Below are positions 8,816 through 17,254 of a stretch of DNA of 64,000 nt, piece after piece; positions within the stretch are counted from its first letter, which is position 1; each line of letters starts with the position of its first letter. The stretch is taken from the NCBI RefSeq assembly GCF_009601685.2, contig NZ_CP045701.2:3720001-3784000 (forward strand), in the 5' to 3' direction. This DNA comes from Pseudomonas brassicacearum. GTDB taxonomy: Bacteria > Pseudomonadota > Gammaproteobacteria > Pseudomonadales > Pseudomonadaceae. Both the position numbers and the translations under genes were made by a program. The notes under the pieces were generated by a model, which saw only the letters and a list, made by a program, of their open reading frames with translations, did not search any database and was not told the origin of the DNA.

Positions 8816-9556
8816 ATGGATCATGTCGATCACGTGTTGATAGTGGATGACGATCGCGAGATCAGAGAGCTGGTTGGCAACTACCTGAAAAAGAATGGCC
8901 TGCGCACCACTGTCGTTGCCGATGGCCGGCAAATGCGCGCCTTCCTGGAAACCACCCCGGTGGACCTGATCGTGCTGGACATCATGATGCCCGGCGACGA
9001 CGGCCTGGTGCTGTGCCGGGAATTGCGTGCCGGCAAGCACAAGGCCACGCCGGTACTGATGCTCACCGCGCGCAACGACGAAACCGACCGCATCATCGGC
9101 CTGGAAATGGGCGCCGACGATTACCTGGTCAAGCCCTTCGCCGCCCGTGAGCTGCTGGCGCGCATCAACGCCGTGCTGCGCCGCACCCGCATGCTGCCGC
9201 CTAACCTGGTGGTTACCGAGAGCGGTCGCCTGCTGGCGTTCGGACGCTGGCGCCTGGACACCACCGCCCGCCACCTGCTGGACACCGACGGCACCATGGT
9301 TGCCTTGAGTGGTGCCGAGTATCGTTTGTTACGGGTATTCCTCGACCATCCACAACGGGTGCTCAACCGCGACCAGTTGCTTAACCTGACTCAAGGCCGG
9401 GACGCCGACCTGTTCGATCGCTCCATCGACCTGCTGGTCAGCCGCCTGCGCCAGCGCCTGCTCGATGATGCCCGCGAGCCGGCGTACATCAAGACCGTGC
9501 GCAGCGAAGGCTACGTGTTCTCGCTGCCGGTGGAGATCCTCGAGGCCTCGGTATGA
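8816..9556 (+). CDS. OmpR/PhoB-family response regulator
   Basis: Response regulator of 246 residues. The receiver domain (1-120) has the acidic pair VDDD, the phospho-acceptor aspartate in LIVLDIMMPGDDG, the switch threonine in LMLTARND and the conserved lysine in DDYLVKPF. The C-terminal winged helix (about 145-240) ends with SLDLL-type and YIKTVRSEGYVF motifs. The ATG at 8816 follows a GAGGAG site. It overlaps the sensor kinase gene by four bases. It is divergent from the DUF2790 gene. The stimulus cannot be read from sequence; the thiol-redox neighbour suggests an envelope signal. Confidence 0.93.
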   Translation: MDHVDHVLIVDDDREIRELVGNYLKKNGLRTTVVADGRQMRAFLETTPVDLIVLDIMMPGDDGLVLCRELRAGKHKATPVLMLTARNDETDRIIGLEMGADDYLVKPFAARELLARINAVLRRTRMLPPNLVVTESGRLLAFGRWRLDTTARHLLDTDGTMVALSGAEYRLLRVFLDHPQRVLNRDQLLNLTQGRDADLFDRSIDLLVSRLRQRLLDDAREPAYIKTVRSEGYVFSLPVEILEASV

Positions 9557-10863
9557 GCCTGCCGCTGCGCTGGCCGCGTACATTGGCCTCGAGGTTGTCG
9601 CTGATCTTCCTGATCGGCCTGATCCTGGCCCAGGGCCTGTCCTTCGGCGCCCAGTACTACGAGCGTTACCAGAGCGCCAAGTCGACCATGCTCGGCACCC
9701 TGGAAACCGATGTCTCGACCTCGGTCGCCATTCTCGACCGCCTGCCTGCCGCCGAACGCCAGGCCTGGCTGCCCAAACTCGCCCGGCGCAACTATGGCTA
9801 CCTGCTCGACGAAGGCCAGCCTGGGCAACCGATGGATCTTGCCGACGCGCCGATTTCGGTCAGTTCGATCCAGGAAGCCATCGGCCAGGCCTATGGCCTG
9901 ACGTTCAAGCAGATTCCCGGGCCGAAAATGCACTATCAGGCGCACCTGCGCCTGGGCGATGGCAGCCCACTGACCATCGATGTACGTCCAGCGATGACGC
10001 CCCTCTCGCCATGGCTGCCGATGGTGTTGCTGGGGCAGTTGGCGCTGTTGATCGGCTGCACCTGGCTGGCCGTGCGCCTCGCCGTCGGCCCACTGACCCG
10101 GCTGGCCCAGGCGGTGGAAACCCTCGACCCGAACGCCCATAGCGTGCGCCTGGACGAGAAAGGCCCGACCGAAGTGGTGCATGCCGCCAAAGCGTTCAAC
10201 GCCATGCAGGACCGCATCGCCGCCTACCTCAAGGAGCGCATGCAGTTGTTGGCGGCGATTTCCCACGACTTGCAGACCCCCATCACGCGCATGAAGCTGC
10301 GCGCCGAGTTCATGGACGAGGGGATCGAGAAGGACAAGCTGTGGAGCGACTTGAGCGAAATGGAGCACCTGGTGCGTGAAGGCGTGGCCTATGCCCGCAG
10401 CATCCACGGCGCCACCGAGGCCAGCTGCCGGATCAGCCTGGATGCGTTCCTCGACAGCCTGGCGTTCGACTACCAGGACACGGGCAAGGACGTGCAATTG
10501 TCCGGAAAAAACGCCGCCGTCATCGACACCCGCCCCCATGCCTTGCGGCGGGTGCTGGTCAATCTGGTGGACAACGCCTTGAAGTTCGGCGGCGCGGCGC
10601 AAATCCATGTGCAGCTCGCCGATAACGGGCAATTGGCGATCCAGGTACTGGACCGCGGCCCCGGGATCAGCGAGCAGGAACTGGCCGAAGTGCTCAAGCC
10701 GTTCTACCGCGTGGAAAGTTCACGCAACCGGGAAACCGGCGGCACCGGCCTGGGCTTGGCCATCGCCCAGCAACTGGCGATCGCCATGGGCGGCTCATTG
10801 ACCCTGAGCAACCGCGACGGCGGCGGCCTGTGCGCCGAGTTGCGGTTGGCATTCGCGAGCTGA
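9553..10863 (+). CDS. Membrane sensor histidine kinase
   Basis: Histidine kinase of 436 residues that should phosphorylate the adjacent regulator. An N-terminal transmembrane segment (about 10-33) is followed by a periplasmic sensor of about 120 residues, a second transmembrane segment (about 155-175) and a HAMP linker. The phospho-acceptor histidine lies in AISHDLQTPITRMKLRAEF (about 238). The ATP-binding domain has the N box NLVDNALKFGG, G1 box DRGPGIS and G2 box TGGTGLGLAI. The four-base overlap with the regulator gene means one operon. Confidence 0.94.
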   Translation: MSLPLRWPRTLASRLSLIFLIGLILAQGLSFGAQYYERYQSAKSTMLGTLETDVSTSVAILDRLPAAERQAWLPKLARRNYGYLLDEGQPGQPMDLADAPISVSSIQEAIGQAYGLTFKQIPGPKMHYQAHLRLGDGSPLTIDVRPAMTPLSPWLPMVLLGQLALLIGCTWLAVRLAVGPLTRLAQAVETLDPNAHSVRLDEKGPTEVVHAAKAFNAMQDRIAAYLKERMQLLAAISHDLQTPITRMKLRAEFMDEGIEKDKLWSDLSEMEHLVREGVAYARSIHGATEASCRISLDAFLDSLAFDYQDTGKDVQLSGKNAAVIDTRPHALRRVLVNLVDNALKFGGAAQIHVQLADNGQLAIQVLDRGPGISEQELAEVLKPFYRVESSRNRETGGTGLGLAIAQQLAIAMGGSLTLSNRDGGGLCAELRLAFAS

Positions 10864-10895
10864 CATAGCCTCTGTGGGGAGCTTGCTCGCGATAG

Positions 10896-10921
10896 CGGCC
10901 TGAGAGCTGGCCGTTTTTTTT
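10896..10921 (+). terminator. Probable rho-independent terminator of the two-component operon
   Basis: The stem CGGCC / GGCCG (10896-10900 and 10909-10913) with an 8-base loop is followed directly by eight T residues. It lies 33 bp after the kinase stop, just past a REP sequence whose TGTGGGGAGCTTGCTCGCGA half occupies about 10873-10893. Confidence 0.7.
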
Positions 10922-11100
10922 GACTGGGTACATATCCATTGCTGCGGTAACGGCTACTTAGGGTTCCGCCCTGACGGCGGCTCACTTTTGAAGAGCCCGG
11001 AAGCCGGCCCAGTCAAAAGCAAGCAAAACGCTTCTGCCCCACCACTCGGTGCCTGCGTTCGGCCAGCGTGGTTAACGGGGCGCCGAGATCAACGTCCACC
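10922..11100. repeat. Possible dispersed intergenic element, no gene
   Basis: This stretch has no credible coding frame. The text from about 10937 (ATTGCTGCGGTAACGGCTAC...) and the GGCGGCTCACTTTTGAAGAG segment resemble, from memory, an intergenic sequence that recurs across fluorescens-group genomes and is often mis-annotated as small ORFs. Only one copy is in this window, so the repeat status is not shown here. Confidence 0.35.
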
Positions 11101-11151
11101 GCGAGGCGGCCTGACAGCCGACCTGGCTCTCCAGTCGTACACCCATCAGAT

Positions 11152-11240
11152 CTGTCGGAGCAAAGCTTGCTCGCGATAGCGGTGCATCTGCCAGCACCTG
11201 TTCAACTGACCTGATGCCATCGCGAACTAGCTCCCACAGG
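11152..11240. repeat. REPIN, partly decayed
   Basis: Left arm CTGTCGGAGCAAAGCTTGCT followed by CGCGAT; right arm ATCGCGAACTAGCTCCCACAG. The right arm has several mismatches to the left, so the pair is diverged. Confidence 0.8.
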
Positions 11241-11267
11241 GGTTTGGCATGAGGCCGGGCTTCGGTT

Positions 11268-11302
11268 TGTATGCCAGTGCGTCTGCGGATGATCGGCATA
11301 CA
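11268..11302. promoter_or_regulatory. Inverted repeat TGTATGCC-N19-GGCATACA upstream of the membrane protein gene
   Basis: A perfect 8-bp inverted repeat (11268-11275 and 11295-11302) extends by A/T pairs on its outer side. It lies 112 bp before the start at 11414. The two 8-mers are 27 bp apart start to start, not an integral number of helical turns. It could be an operator or an mRNA hairpin; no partner regulator can be named. Confidence 0.35.
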
Positions 11303-11413
11303 CAAACTTGCACAATGCTGCGTTGCGGACATACCCCGCCTACACCGGCTTGAAAGACTGCTCGTATCCCGGCGACTATCAGCACCGGGCCTCGACACCC
11401 AAGGAGCCTTTAC

Positions 11414-12055
11414 ATGCCTACCGCAACTGCATCCCCCGTTCGTTATCAGGGCTGGTCACTGTTCAGCCTGCTCGCCGCCCTGGTGCTGTTGATGACCGGG
11501 TTGATCCTGGTGCTCAATCCGGACCTGACCGAAGGCGTGCGCAGTGCCATTCGCGCCACGGCTCGCTCATCCTTTGCCTTGTTCCTTCTGGCCTTCACCG
11601 CCTCGGCATGCGCGGTGCTGGTGCCCTCGCCCCTGAGCCGGTCCCTGGTGCGCGAACGGCGCTTCATCGGGCTGGCCTTTGCGTTTTCCCATCTGGTCCA
11701 CGCTGTGCTGATCTATAGCTACGGCCAGCTCAATCCCGAGTTCTGGCCGGGCCGCACCACCCTTGGCAACGTGCCTGGCACCGTAGGCTACGTGTTCATC
11801 CTGCTGCTGGCCCTGACCTCTTTCAAAAGCACCACGCGCCTGATCGGTTTCAAGGCCTGGAAGCGCCTGCATGTCACCGGCATGTGGGTGCTGGCGGCGA
11901 TCTTTGCCTACTCCAATTTCAAACGCATCCCCATGAGCGCCTGGTATGTGCTGCCCTTCGGCCTGATCTGCGCCGCCACCGCCATCCGCCTGCTGGGCAA
12001 GCTGGCCCAGGCCACCCAGCGCCGTCAACGACTGAAACACGCGACTGGTCTGTAG
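11414..12055 (+). CDS. Ferric-reductase-like transmembrane protein
   Basis: Integral membrane protein of 213 residues with about six transmembrane helices. Histidines placed inside helices (FSHLVHAVLIY and RLHVTGMWVLAA) fit haem ligands of the ferric reductase / MsrQ-like transmembrane domain. No flavin or NAD domain is attached, so electrons must come from or go to a partner that is not adjacent. The ATG follows AAGGAG. Its stop codon TAG is formed by the first bases of a palindromic repeat, so the present C-terminus may be shorter than the ancestral one. Confidence 0.7.
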   Translation: MPTATASPVRYQGWSLFSLLAALVLLMTGLILVLNPDLTEGVRSAIRATARSSFALFLLAFTASACAVLVPSPLSRSLVRERRFIGLAFAFSHLVHAVLIYSYGQLNPEFWPGRTTLGNVPGTVGYVFILLLALTSFKSTTRLIGFKAWKRLHVTGMWVLAAIFAYSNFKRIPMSAWYVLPFGLICAATAIRLLGKLAQATQRRQRLKHATGL

Positions 12056-12190
12056 GAGCTGTCGAGTGCAACGAGGCTGCGATCTTTCCCCAGACACTTG
12101 AGTCTCAAGCGAAAGATCAAAAGATCGCAGCCTCGCTTCGCTCGACAGCTCCTACACAGCTCCTACACAGCTCGTACATAGCGCCTGCAC
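12051..12190. repeat. Long palindromic intergenic repeat, copy 2, with 11-bp units on its right end
   Basis: Copy of the TGTAGGAGCTGTCGAG family. The arms are nearly perfect (GCAGCCTCGCTTCGCTCGAC on the right). The right end continues as four 11-bp units: AGCTCCTACAC twice, AGCTCGTACAT and AGCGCCTGCAC (12147-12190). This mirrors the left-hand array at 6726-6802. Confidence 0.88.
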
Positions 12191-12307
12191 AGGGCCTTGG
12201 CCTTGAAAAAATCGAAACCTTGGACGGCCTGCACCGGTCAAGTCCTGTATGAACGTCAACCGCTGCACGTCGCGCCAAGCGACGGCGGCCTGAAACGAGG
12301 GACAGGC

Positions 12308-14107
12308 ATGAGCATGACCGTCGGTGATTTTCTGGTGGAACGTCTTTACGAATGGGGTGTTCGCCGTATCTATGGCTATCCGGGCGATGGCATCAACGGC
12401 GTCTTTGGCGCCTTGAACCGCGCCCAGGGAAAAATCCGCTTTATCCAGGCCCGCCACGAGGAAATGGCCGCATTCATGGCTTGCGCCCACGCCAAGTTCA
12501 CCGGCGAGCTGGGCGTCTGCATCGCCACCTCCGGGCCCGGCGCATCGCACTTGGTGACCGGCCTCTACGACGCGCGGATGGACCACATGCCCGTGCTCGC
12601 CATCAGCGGCCAGCAGGCGCGCGCCGCGCTGGGCGGGCATTACCAGCAGGAACTGGACCTGGTCAGCCTGTTCAAGGACGTGGCCGGGGCATTCGTGCAG
12701 CAGGCCAGTGTGCCTGCCCAGGTGCGCCACCTGCTGGACCGCGCCGTACGCACGGCGATAGGCGAGCGCCGGGTCACAGCGTTGATCCTGCCAAACGATC
12801 TCCAGGACATGGAATACACCGCGCCACGCCACAAGCACGGTACGGTTCACTCCGGCGTCGGTTACCGCAAGCCCAGCGTCGTCCCCTACGAAGAGGACCT
12901 GCGCAAGGCCGCCGAGGTCCTCAATGCCGGCAAGAAAGTCGCCATTTTGGTCGGTGCCGGTGCGCTGCATGCCACCGACGAAGTGATCGCCATCGCCGAG
13001 AAGCTCGGCGCCGGGGTGGCCAAGGCACTGCTGGGCAAGGCCGCCGTACCGGATGACCTGCCCTGGGTCACCGGCACCATCGGCCTGCTTGGCACCGAGC
13101 CCAGCGACAACCTCATGGCCGGCTGCGACACGCTGCTGATGATCGGCTCCGGCTTCCCCTACGCAGAATTCCTGCCCCCTGAAGGCCAGGCCCGCGGCGT
13201 GCAGATCGACATTCAGGCGGACATGCTCAGCCTGCGTTATCCCATGGAAGTCAGCCTGCACGGCGACAGCGTCGATACTTTGCGCGCCCTGCTGCCGCTG
13301 ATCGAAGAAAAAACCGACCGCGCCTGGCGCAAGAAAATCGAACATTGGCGCGAACGCTGGGAGCGGACCCTGGAAAAACGCGCCTTGGTAGCCGCCAAGC
13401 CGATCAATCCGCAGCGAGTCACCTTCGAACTGTCGCCCCGGCTGCCGGAGCGCGCCATCATCACCTGCGATTCCGGCTCCTGTGCCAATTGGTTCGCCCG
13501 CGACCTGAAGATCCGGCGCGGCATGATGTGTTCGCTGTCCGGCGGCCTGGCGTCGATGGGCGCCGCCGTGCCCTACGCCATCGCGGCGAAGTTCTGTCAC
13601 CCAGAACGGCCGGTGATCGCCCTGGTGGGCGATGGCGCCATGCAGATGAACAACATGGCCGAGCTGATCACCGTCGCCAAATACTGGCGCACCTGGGCCA
13701 ACGGCAGCTGGATCTGTGCGGTGTTCAACAATCGGGATTTGAACCAGGTGACGTGGGAACAACGGGTAATGGAGGGCGATCCAAAATTCGCAGCCTCCCA
13801 GGACATTCCCGACGTGCCCTACCACCTGTTCGCCGAATCCATTGGCTTGAAGGGCATCCTGGTGCTGCACGAGGACGACGTGGCCACGGCCTGGGAAACC
13901 GCGCTGGCGGCGGATCGTCCGGTGTTGATCGAATTTCGCACCGACCCCGACGTGCCACCACTGCCGCCGCACATCAAGCTGGAACAGGCGAAAAAATTTG
14001 CCTCGACCCTGCTCCAAGGCGACCCAAACGAGCGAGGGATCGTGGTCGAGACCGCCAAGCAGGTACTGAGCAGCCTCCTGCCGGGCCAGCGCACGAATAA
14101 AGAGTGA
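12308..14107 (+). CDS. Thiamine-pyrophosphate enzyme of the pyruvate oxidase/acetolactate synthase family
   Basis: Cytoplasmic TPP enzyme of 599 residues. The N-terminal TPP domain has GYPGDGINGVFGAL and the catalytic glutamate in ARHEEMAAFMA. A central domain follows (about 190-330). The C-terminal domain carries the GDG...NN signature (VGDGAMQMNNMAEL ... CAVFNNRDLNQVTWEQ). This pattern fits pyruvate oxidase-like proteins such as PoxB more than acetohydroxyacid synthase, but substrate cannot be fixed from sequence. The ATG at 12308 has AGGGACAGG just before it. A gene remnant starts 10 bases after the stop. Confidence 0.85.
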   Translation: MSMTVGDFLVERLYEWGVRRIYGYPGDGINGVFGALNRAQGKIRFIQARHEEMAAFMACAHAKFTGELGVCIATSGPGASHLVTGLYDARMDHMPVLAISGQQARAALGGHYQQELDLVSLFKDVAGAFVQQASVPAQVRHLLDRAVRTAIGERRVTALILPNDLQDMEYTAPRHKHGTVHSGVGYRKPSVVPYEEDLRKAAEVLNAGKKVAILVGAGALHATDEVIAIAEKLGAGVAKALLGKAAVPDDLPWVTGTIGLLGTEPSDNLMAGCDTLLMIGSGFPYAEFLPPEGQARGVQIDIQADMLSLRYPMEVSLHGDSVDTLRALLPLIEEKTDRAWRKKIEHWRERWERTLEKRALVAAKPINPQRVTFELSPRLPERAIITCDSGSCANWFARDLKIRRGMMCSLSGGLASMGAAVPYAIAAKFCHPERPVIALVGDGAMQMNNMAELITVAKYWRTWANGSWICAVFNNRDLNQVTWEQRVMEGDPKFAASQDIPDVPYHLFAESIGLKGILVLHEDDVATAWETALAADRPVLIEFRTDPDVPPLPPHIKLEQAKKFASTLLQGDPNERGIVVETAKQVLSSLLPGQRTNKE

Positions 14108-14117
14108 GGCTGACGCG

Positions 14118-14351
14118 ATGCCAACCGCTGAGCTGCATCGTCGCTATGAACGGTCCCTGCTCCTGACTTTCTGCGTGGTGTGGGGATGGCTGGCCATTGC
14201 GCCGATAAAACGCAGCGACTGGCTGGTGCATTTCAACTATGGCCTGCCCGCACCAACAAAATCACGCGCTCCAGTGGGCATCACGCTTCAAGGCGCGCAT
14301 ATGATGGAGGCAATGCAGCCTGTCGGCCCCTTCGTTAACACGCCTAAGTAA
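14118..14351 (+). pseudogene. Internally deleted remnant of a DUF2238 (YjdF-type) membrane protein
   Basis: The 77-codon frame starts like a DUF2238 protein (a first helix LLLTFCVVWGWLAIAPIKRSDWL). It then jumps at DWL/VHFNYGL to what looks like the central family motif D-R-L-V-H-F-x-Y-G-L, after which similarity stops. Intact family members have about 200 residues and several helices. The simplest reading is an in-frame internal deletion followed by loss of the 3' part. Family assignment is from recalled motifs. Confidence 0.5.
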
Positions 14352-14417
14352 ATCAGCCAGACAGCCGATATAAGACAGGTGCGGGTGAAATCGCTTTTTG
14401 GCTGATGACTTATTTTT

Positions 14418-16991
14418 ATGATTGAAATTGCTGGCAACGACTCGACCGTGCTTTCCCCGGGCTCGCCAACCCGAAGTTTCACCCGTCGCACGTTCCCGGC
14501 CATCATGCTCCTGCTGTTTGTCATGTCTGCACTGGCGATTGCCGTGCTGCTCAACATCACCGGTGCCCAGGACCGCCGCGCCCGTGAACAAAGCCTGTTT
14601 TTCGCCCAACGGGCCATCGAGGGGATCCGCACGGGGATCGGACGGGACCTGAGCGACTACTCCAAGTGGAGCGACGCCTACCGGCACCTGCATGTCGACA
14701 TGGACAAGGAATGGGCCTATGACCAGGAAAACGTCGGCAGCAGCGTGTTTTCGCTCTATGGCTACCAGGCCGTGTTTGTCATTTCGCCAACCGGCCAGAC
14801 CGTCTATTCGGTGATCGATGGCCAGATGAGCGAGGTCGATGCCGACACTTGGCTGGCCGGTGACCTGCGAGCGCTGCGCAAAAAAGCCAGTGCCGCGCAA
14901 AACCACGACGAAGTCATCGTCGAGATGCTCCATCACGAGGACGCCCCGGCGTTTGTCGCCGCGTCCGCCATCACCATTGGCACGGACAACAGCGTGCCCG
15001 AAATCCCCGGCCCGCCCAGCCTGATGCTCTTCGTCAAGGTCCTTGATCCCGGAGCCCTGGAAAACCTGGCGCGGGACTTCGCCCTGCCCGATGCGCATAT
15101 TGCCAGGACACCGGGCCCAGCCGATACCGCCCAACTGCTGCTCGACGAACTGACCCTGGAAGCCTTGGCCTGGCGGCCGCAAACCCCGGGCCAGGACCTG
15201 CGAAAATTCCTCCTGCCGTTGCTGGCCGTGGCGTTACTGGTGCTGGGGATTCTGGCGCTGGCCGTTCTGCGCCATGCCTTGATGATGCTGCGTGCCCAGG
15301 AAAGCCAATACGCCAGCCTGCTGGCCCACCGCAAGGCATTGGAACGCAGTGAAGAGCGTTTCCGCGACATCGCCGAAGTGTCCTCCGACTGGTTGTGGGA
15401 GGTCGATGCGACCGGGACGCTGACTTACCTGTCGGAGCGCTTCGAACAAGTAACCGGCTTCAGCCCCACGGAATGGCTGGGCAAACCTCTGCACCGGCTG
15501 CTTCACCCCCATGGCGGCTCGATCTCGATTGCCCAATGGCTGCTCGGCGGTGCCAACAGCGTCTGCTCGGCGCCGCTGTTGTGCGAGTACACCGCGCGCA
15601 ACCAGCGCATCCGCACTTGCAAACTGTCGGTACGGGCCATCGAAGCCGGCACCCTGGGTTTTCGCGGCACCGCCACCGACATCACCGACGAATTGCGGGC
15701 ACTGGCCCAGATCAAGCACCTTTCCCTGCATGATCCGCTGACCGGGCTGGCCAACCGCAACCGCTTGTTCGATTGCCTGCGCGAACACCTGGACCGAGCC
15801 GATCGCCCGCCCCTGGCGCTGCTGAACCTGGACATGGACCGATTCAAGCCGGTCAACGACTCCCTGGGCCATGCCGTGGGCGATAAGGTGCTCAAGGAAG
15901 TTGCGCATATCCTCCAGCAAAATGTGCGCAGCACCGATCTGGTGGCGCGTCTGGGCGGTGATGAGTTTGTCATTGTCATGCCCGAGCCCGGCGATGCCGA
16001 CGATCTCGATCAACTCTGTGCACGACTGATCGACTGCATGCAACGGCCCATGCACCTGGACGGCAATACCCTGTACCTGGGGGTGAGCATCGGCGTTGCC
16101 TGGTCGCAGCCCGGAGACGAACGTGCCGATGAACTGTTGCGCCACGCCGATATCGCCTTGTATGCGGCCAAGGCAGCCGGCCGCAACACCTGGCGCGTGT
16201 ATGTGGAAGCCATGGGCAACCTGGCCCGCGACCGGCGGCAATACGAGCAGCAACTGCGCGATGCCATGCAACGGGATCAGTTGGAACTGCGTTACCTGCC
16301 CCGCTTCGATGTCAGCGCCGAACAACTGCACGGTTTCGAAGCCCAGACCTTCTGGCACCACCCCGAGAAAGGTGAACTGGGCGGGGCCGACTTCATGCCG
16401 GTGGCCGAAACCTCGGGCCAGCTTGAAGAACTGGGCACCTGGATGTTGATCAACGTCTGTGAAGAGGCCGCCACCTGGCCGAGCGCCGTCAGTGTCTCCA
16501 TCGCGGTTTCACCCCGCTGGTTCAACAGCAGCTTCCTGATCAACCAAGTGCAAGAAGCCCTCGAAACGAGCGGCCTGGCGCCCCACCGGCTGACCCTGGA
16601 AGTGGCCGAAGGGGTCCTGCTGGCCGACCACAAGACCGTCGCCAGCACCCTCCATGCGCTCAAGGACCTCGGCGTGCGGATCAACATCGACAAGTTCGGC
16701 ACCAGCATCGCCTCCCTGCGTGAAGTACTGGACCAGCCGTTCGATGGTATCCGCTTCGACCGCAACATCCTCACGCAGCTAGGCCTGGAGGATGACAAGG
16801 AAGGCGTCCTGGCGATGATCCGCTTGAGCCGCAGCGTAGGGCTGATGGTCACCGCCGAAGGCATCGAAAACGCGCGGCAATTCAGCCAACTGCGCAACGT
16901 GTCCTGCGACCATGTCCAAGGCCCCTACTTCGGCGCCGCCCTGGCCCGCTCGGAAATGGCCTCGTTCTTCACCACGCCAAGGTGGCTGTAA
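14418..16991 (+). CDS. CHASE4-PAS-GGDEF-degenerate EAL protein, probable diguanylate cyclase
   Basis: Membrane-bound cyclic-di-GMP protein of 857 residues. Transmembrane helix at about 28-50, periplasmic CHASE4-type sensor (DLSDYSKWSDAYRHL), second helix at about 255-285, PAS domain (about 310-430), GGDEF domain (about 435-600) and EAL-like domain (about 610-855). The GGDEF active site RLGGDEFVIVM is intact, with an RSTD inhibitory site five residues before it. The EAL part reads EAQ in place of EAL, VSIAVS where an asparagine is expected, and IDKFGTS in place of DDFGT, so phosphodiesterase activity is unlikely. No strong ribosome site precedes the ATG. Confidence 0.88.
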   Translation: MIEIAGNDSTVLSPGSPTRSFTRRTFPAIMLLLFVMSALAIAVLLNITGAQDRRAREQSLFFAQRAIEGIRTGIGRDLSDYSKWSDAYRHLHVDMDKEWAYDQENVGSSVFSLYGYQAVFVISPTGQTVYSVIDGQMSEVDADTWLAGDLRALRKKASAAQNHDEVIVEMLHHEDAPAFVAASAITIGTDNSVPEIPGPPSLMLFVKVLDPGALENLARDFALPDAHIARTPGPADTAQLLLDELTLEALAWRPQTPGQDLRKFLLPLLAVALLVLGILALAVLRHALMMLRAQESQYASLLAHRKALERSEERFRDIAEVSSDWLWEVDATGTLTYLSERFEQVTGFSPTEWLGKPLHRLLHPHGGSISIAQWLLGGANSVCSAPLLCEYTARNQRIRTCKLSVRAIEAGTLGFRGTATDITDELRALAQIKHLSLHDPLTGLANRNRLFDCLREHLDRADRPPLALLNLDMDRFKPVNDSLGHAVGDKVLKEVAHILQQNVRSTDLVARLGGDEFVIVMPEPGDADDLDQLCARLIDCMQRPMHLDGNTLYLGVSIGVAWSQPGDERADELLRHADIALYAAKAAGRNTWRVYVEAMGNLARDRRQYEQQLRDAMQRDQLELRYLPRFDVSAEQLHGFEAQTFWHHPEKGELGGADFMPVAETSGQLEELGTWMLINVCEEAATWPSAVSVSIAVSPRWFNSSFLINQVQEALETSGLAPHRLTLEVAEGVLLADHKTVASTLHALKDLGVRINIDKFGTSIASLREVLDQPFDGIRFDRNILTQLGLEDDKEGVLAMIRLSRSVGLMVTAEGIENARQFSQLRNVSCDHVQGPYFGAALARSEMASFFTTPRWL

Positions 16992-17004
16992 CCTCTTCAC
17001 AACC

Positions 17005-17220
17005 GCCATCGCGAGCAAGTTCGCTCCCATAATGGTTCCGGGTACGACACGGTCCTGTGGCGAGGGAGCTTGCTCCCGCTGGGGCGCGCAGCGGCCCCCA
17101 AAAAGCGATGAGCGCTGCGCACTCAAGCGGGAGCAAGCTCCCTCGCCACAAAAAACCTCCAAAACCATCCGCCACAGATTGATCACCGGTAAACCCTGTG
17201 GGAGCTTGCTCGCGATGAGG
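17005..17220. repeat. Cluster of REP sequences including a long REPIN
   Basis: Three units fill the gap. A single REP (CCATCGCGAGCAAGTTCGCT, 17007-17026) is followed by a long inverted pair at 17056-17150 (arms TGTGGCGAGGGAGCTTGCTC and its complement, with an inner GCGCAGCG/CGCTGCGC pair), then a REP at about 17196-17220. The GTGGCGAGGGAGC form differs from the GTGGGAGC...GCTCGCGA form, so two REP families are side by side. No gene is present. Confidence 0.88.
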
Positions 17221-17254
17221 CCAGCACAGCCAACCTCACTGCAAGCTCGGTCTC

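Noticed and set aside
10704..10985. Small minus-strand ORF reading SRRQGGTLSSRYRSNGY
   Set aside because: It overlaps the kinase gene end and a likely dispersed intergenic sequence; this type of ORF is a known over-annotation in pseudomonads as far as I recall.
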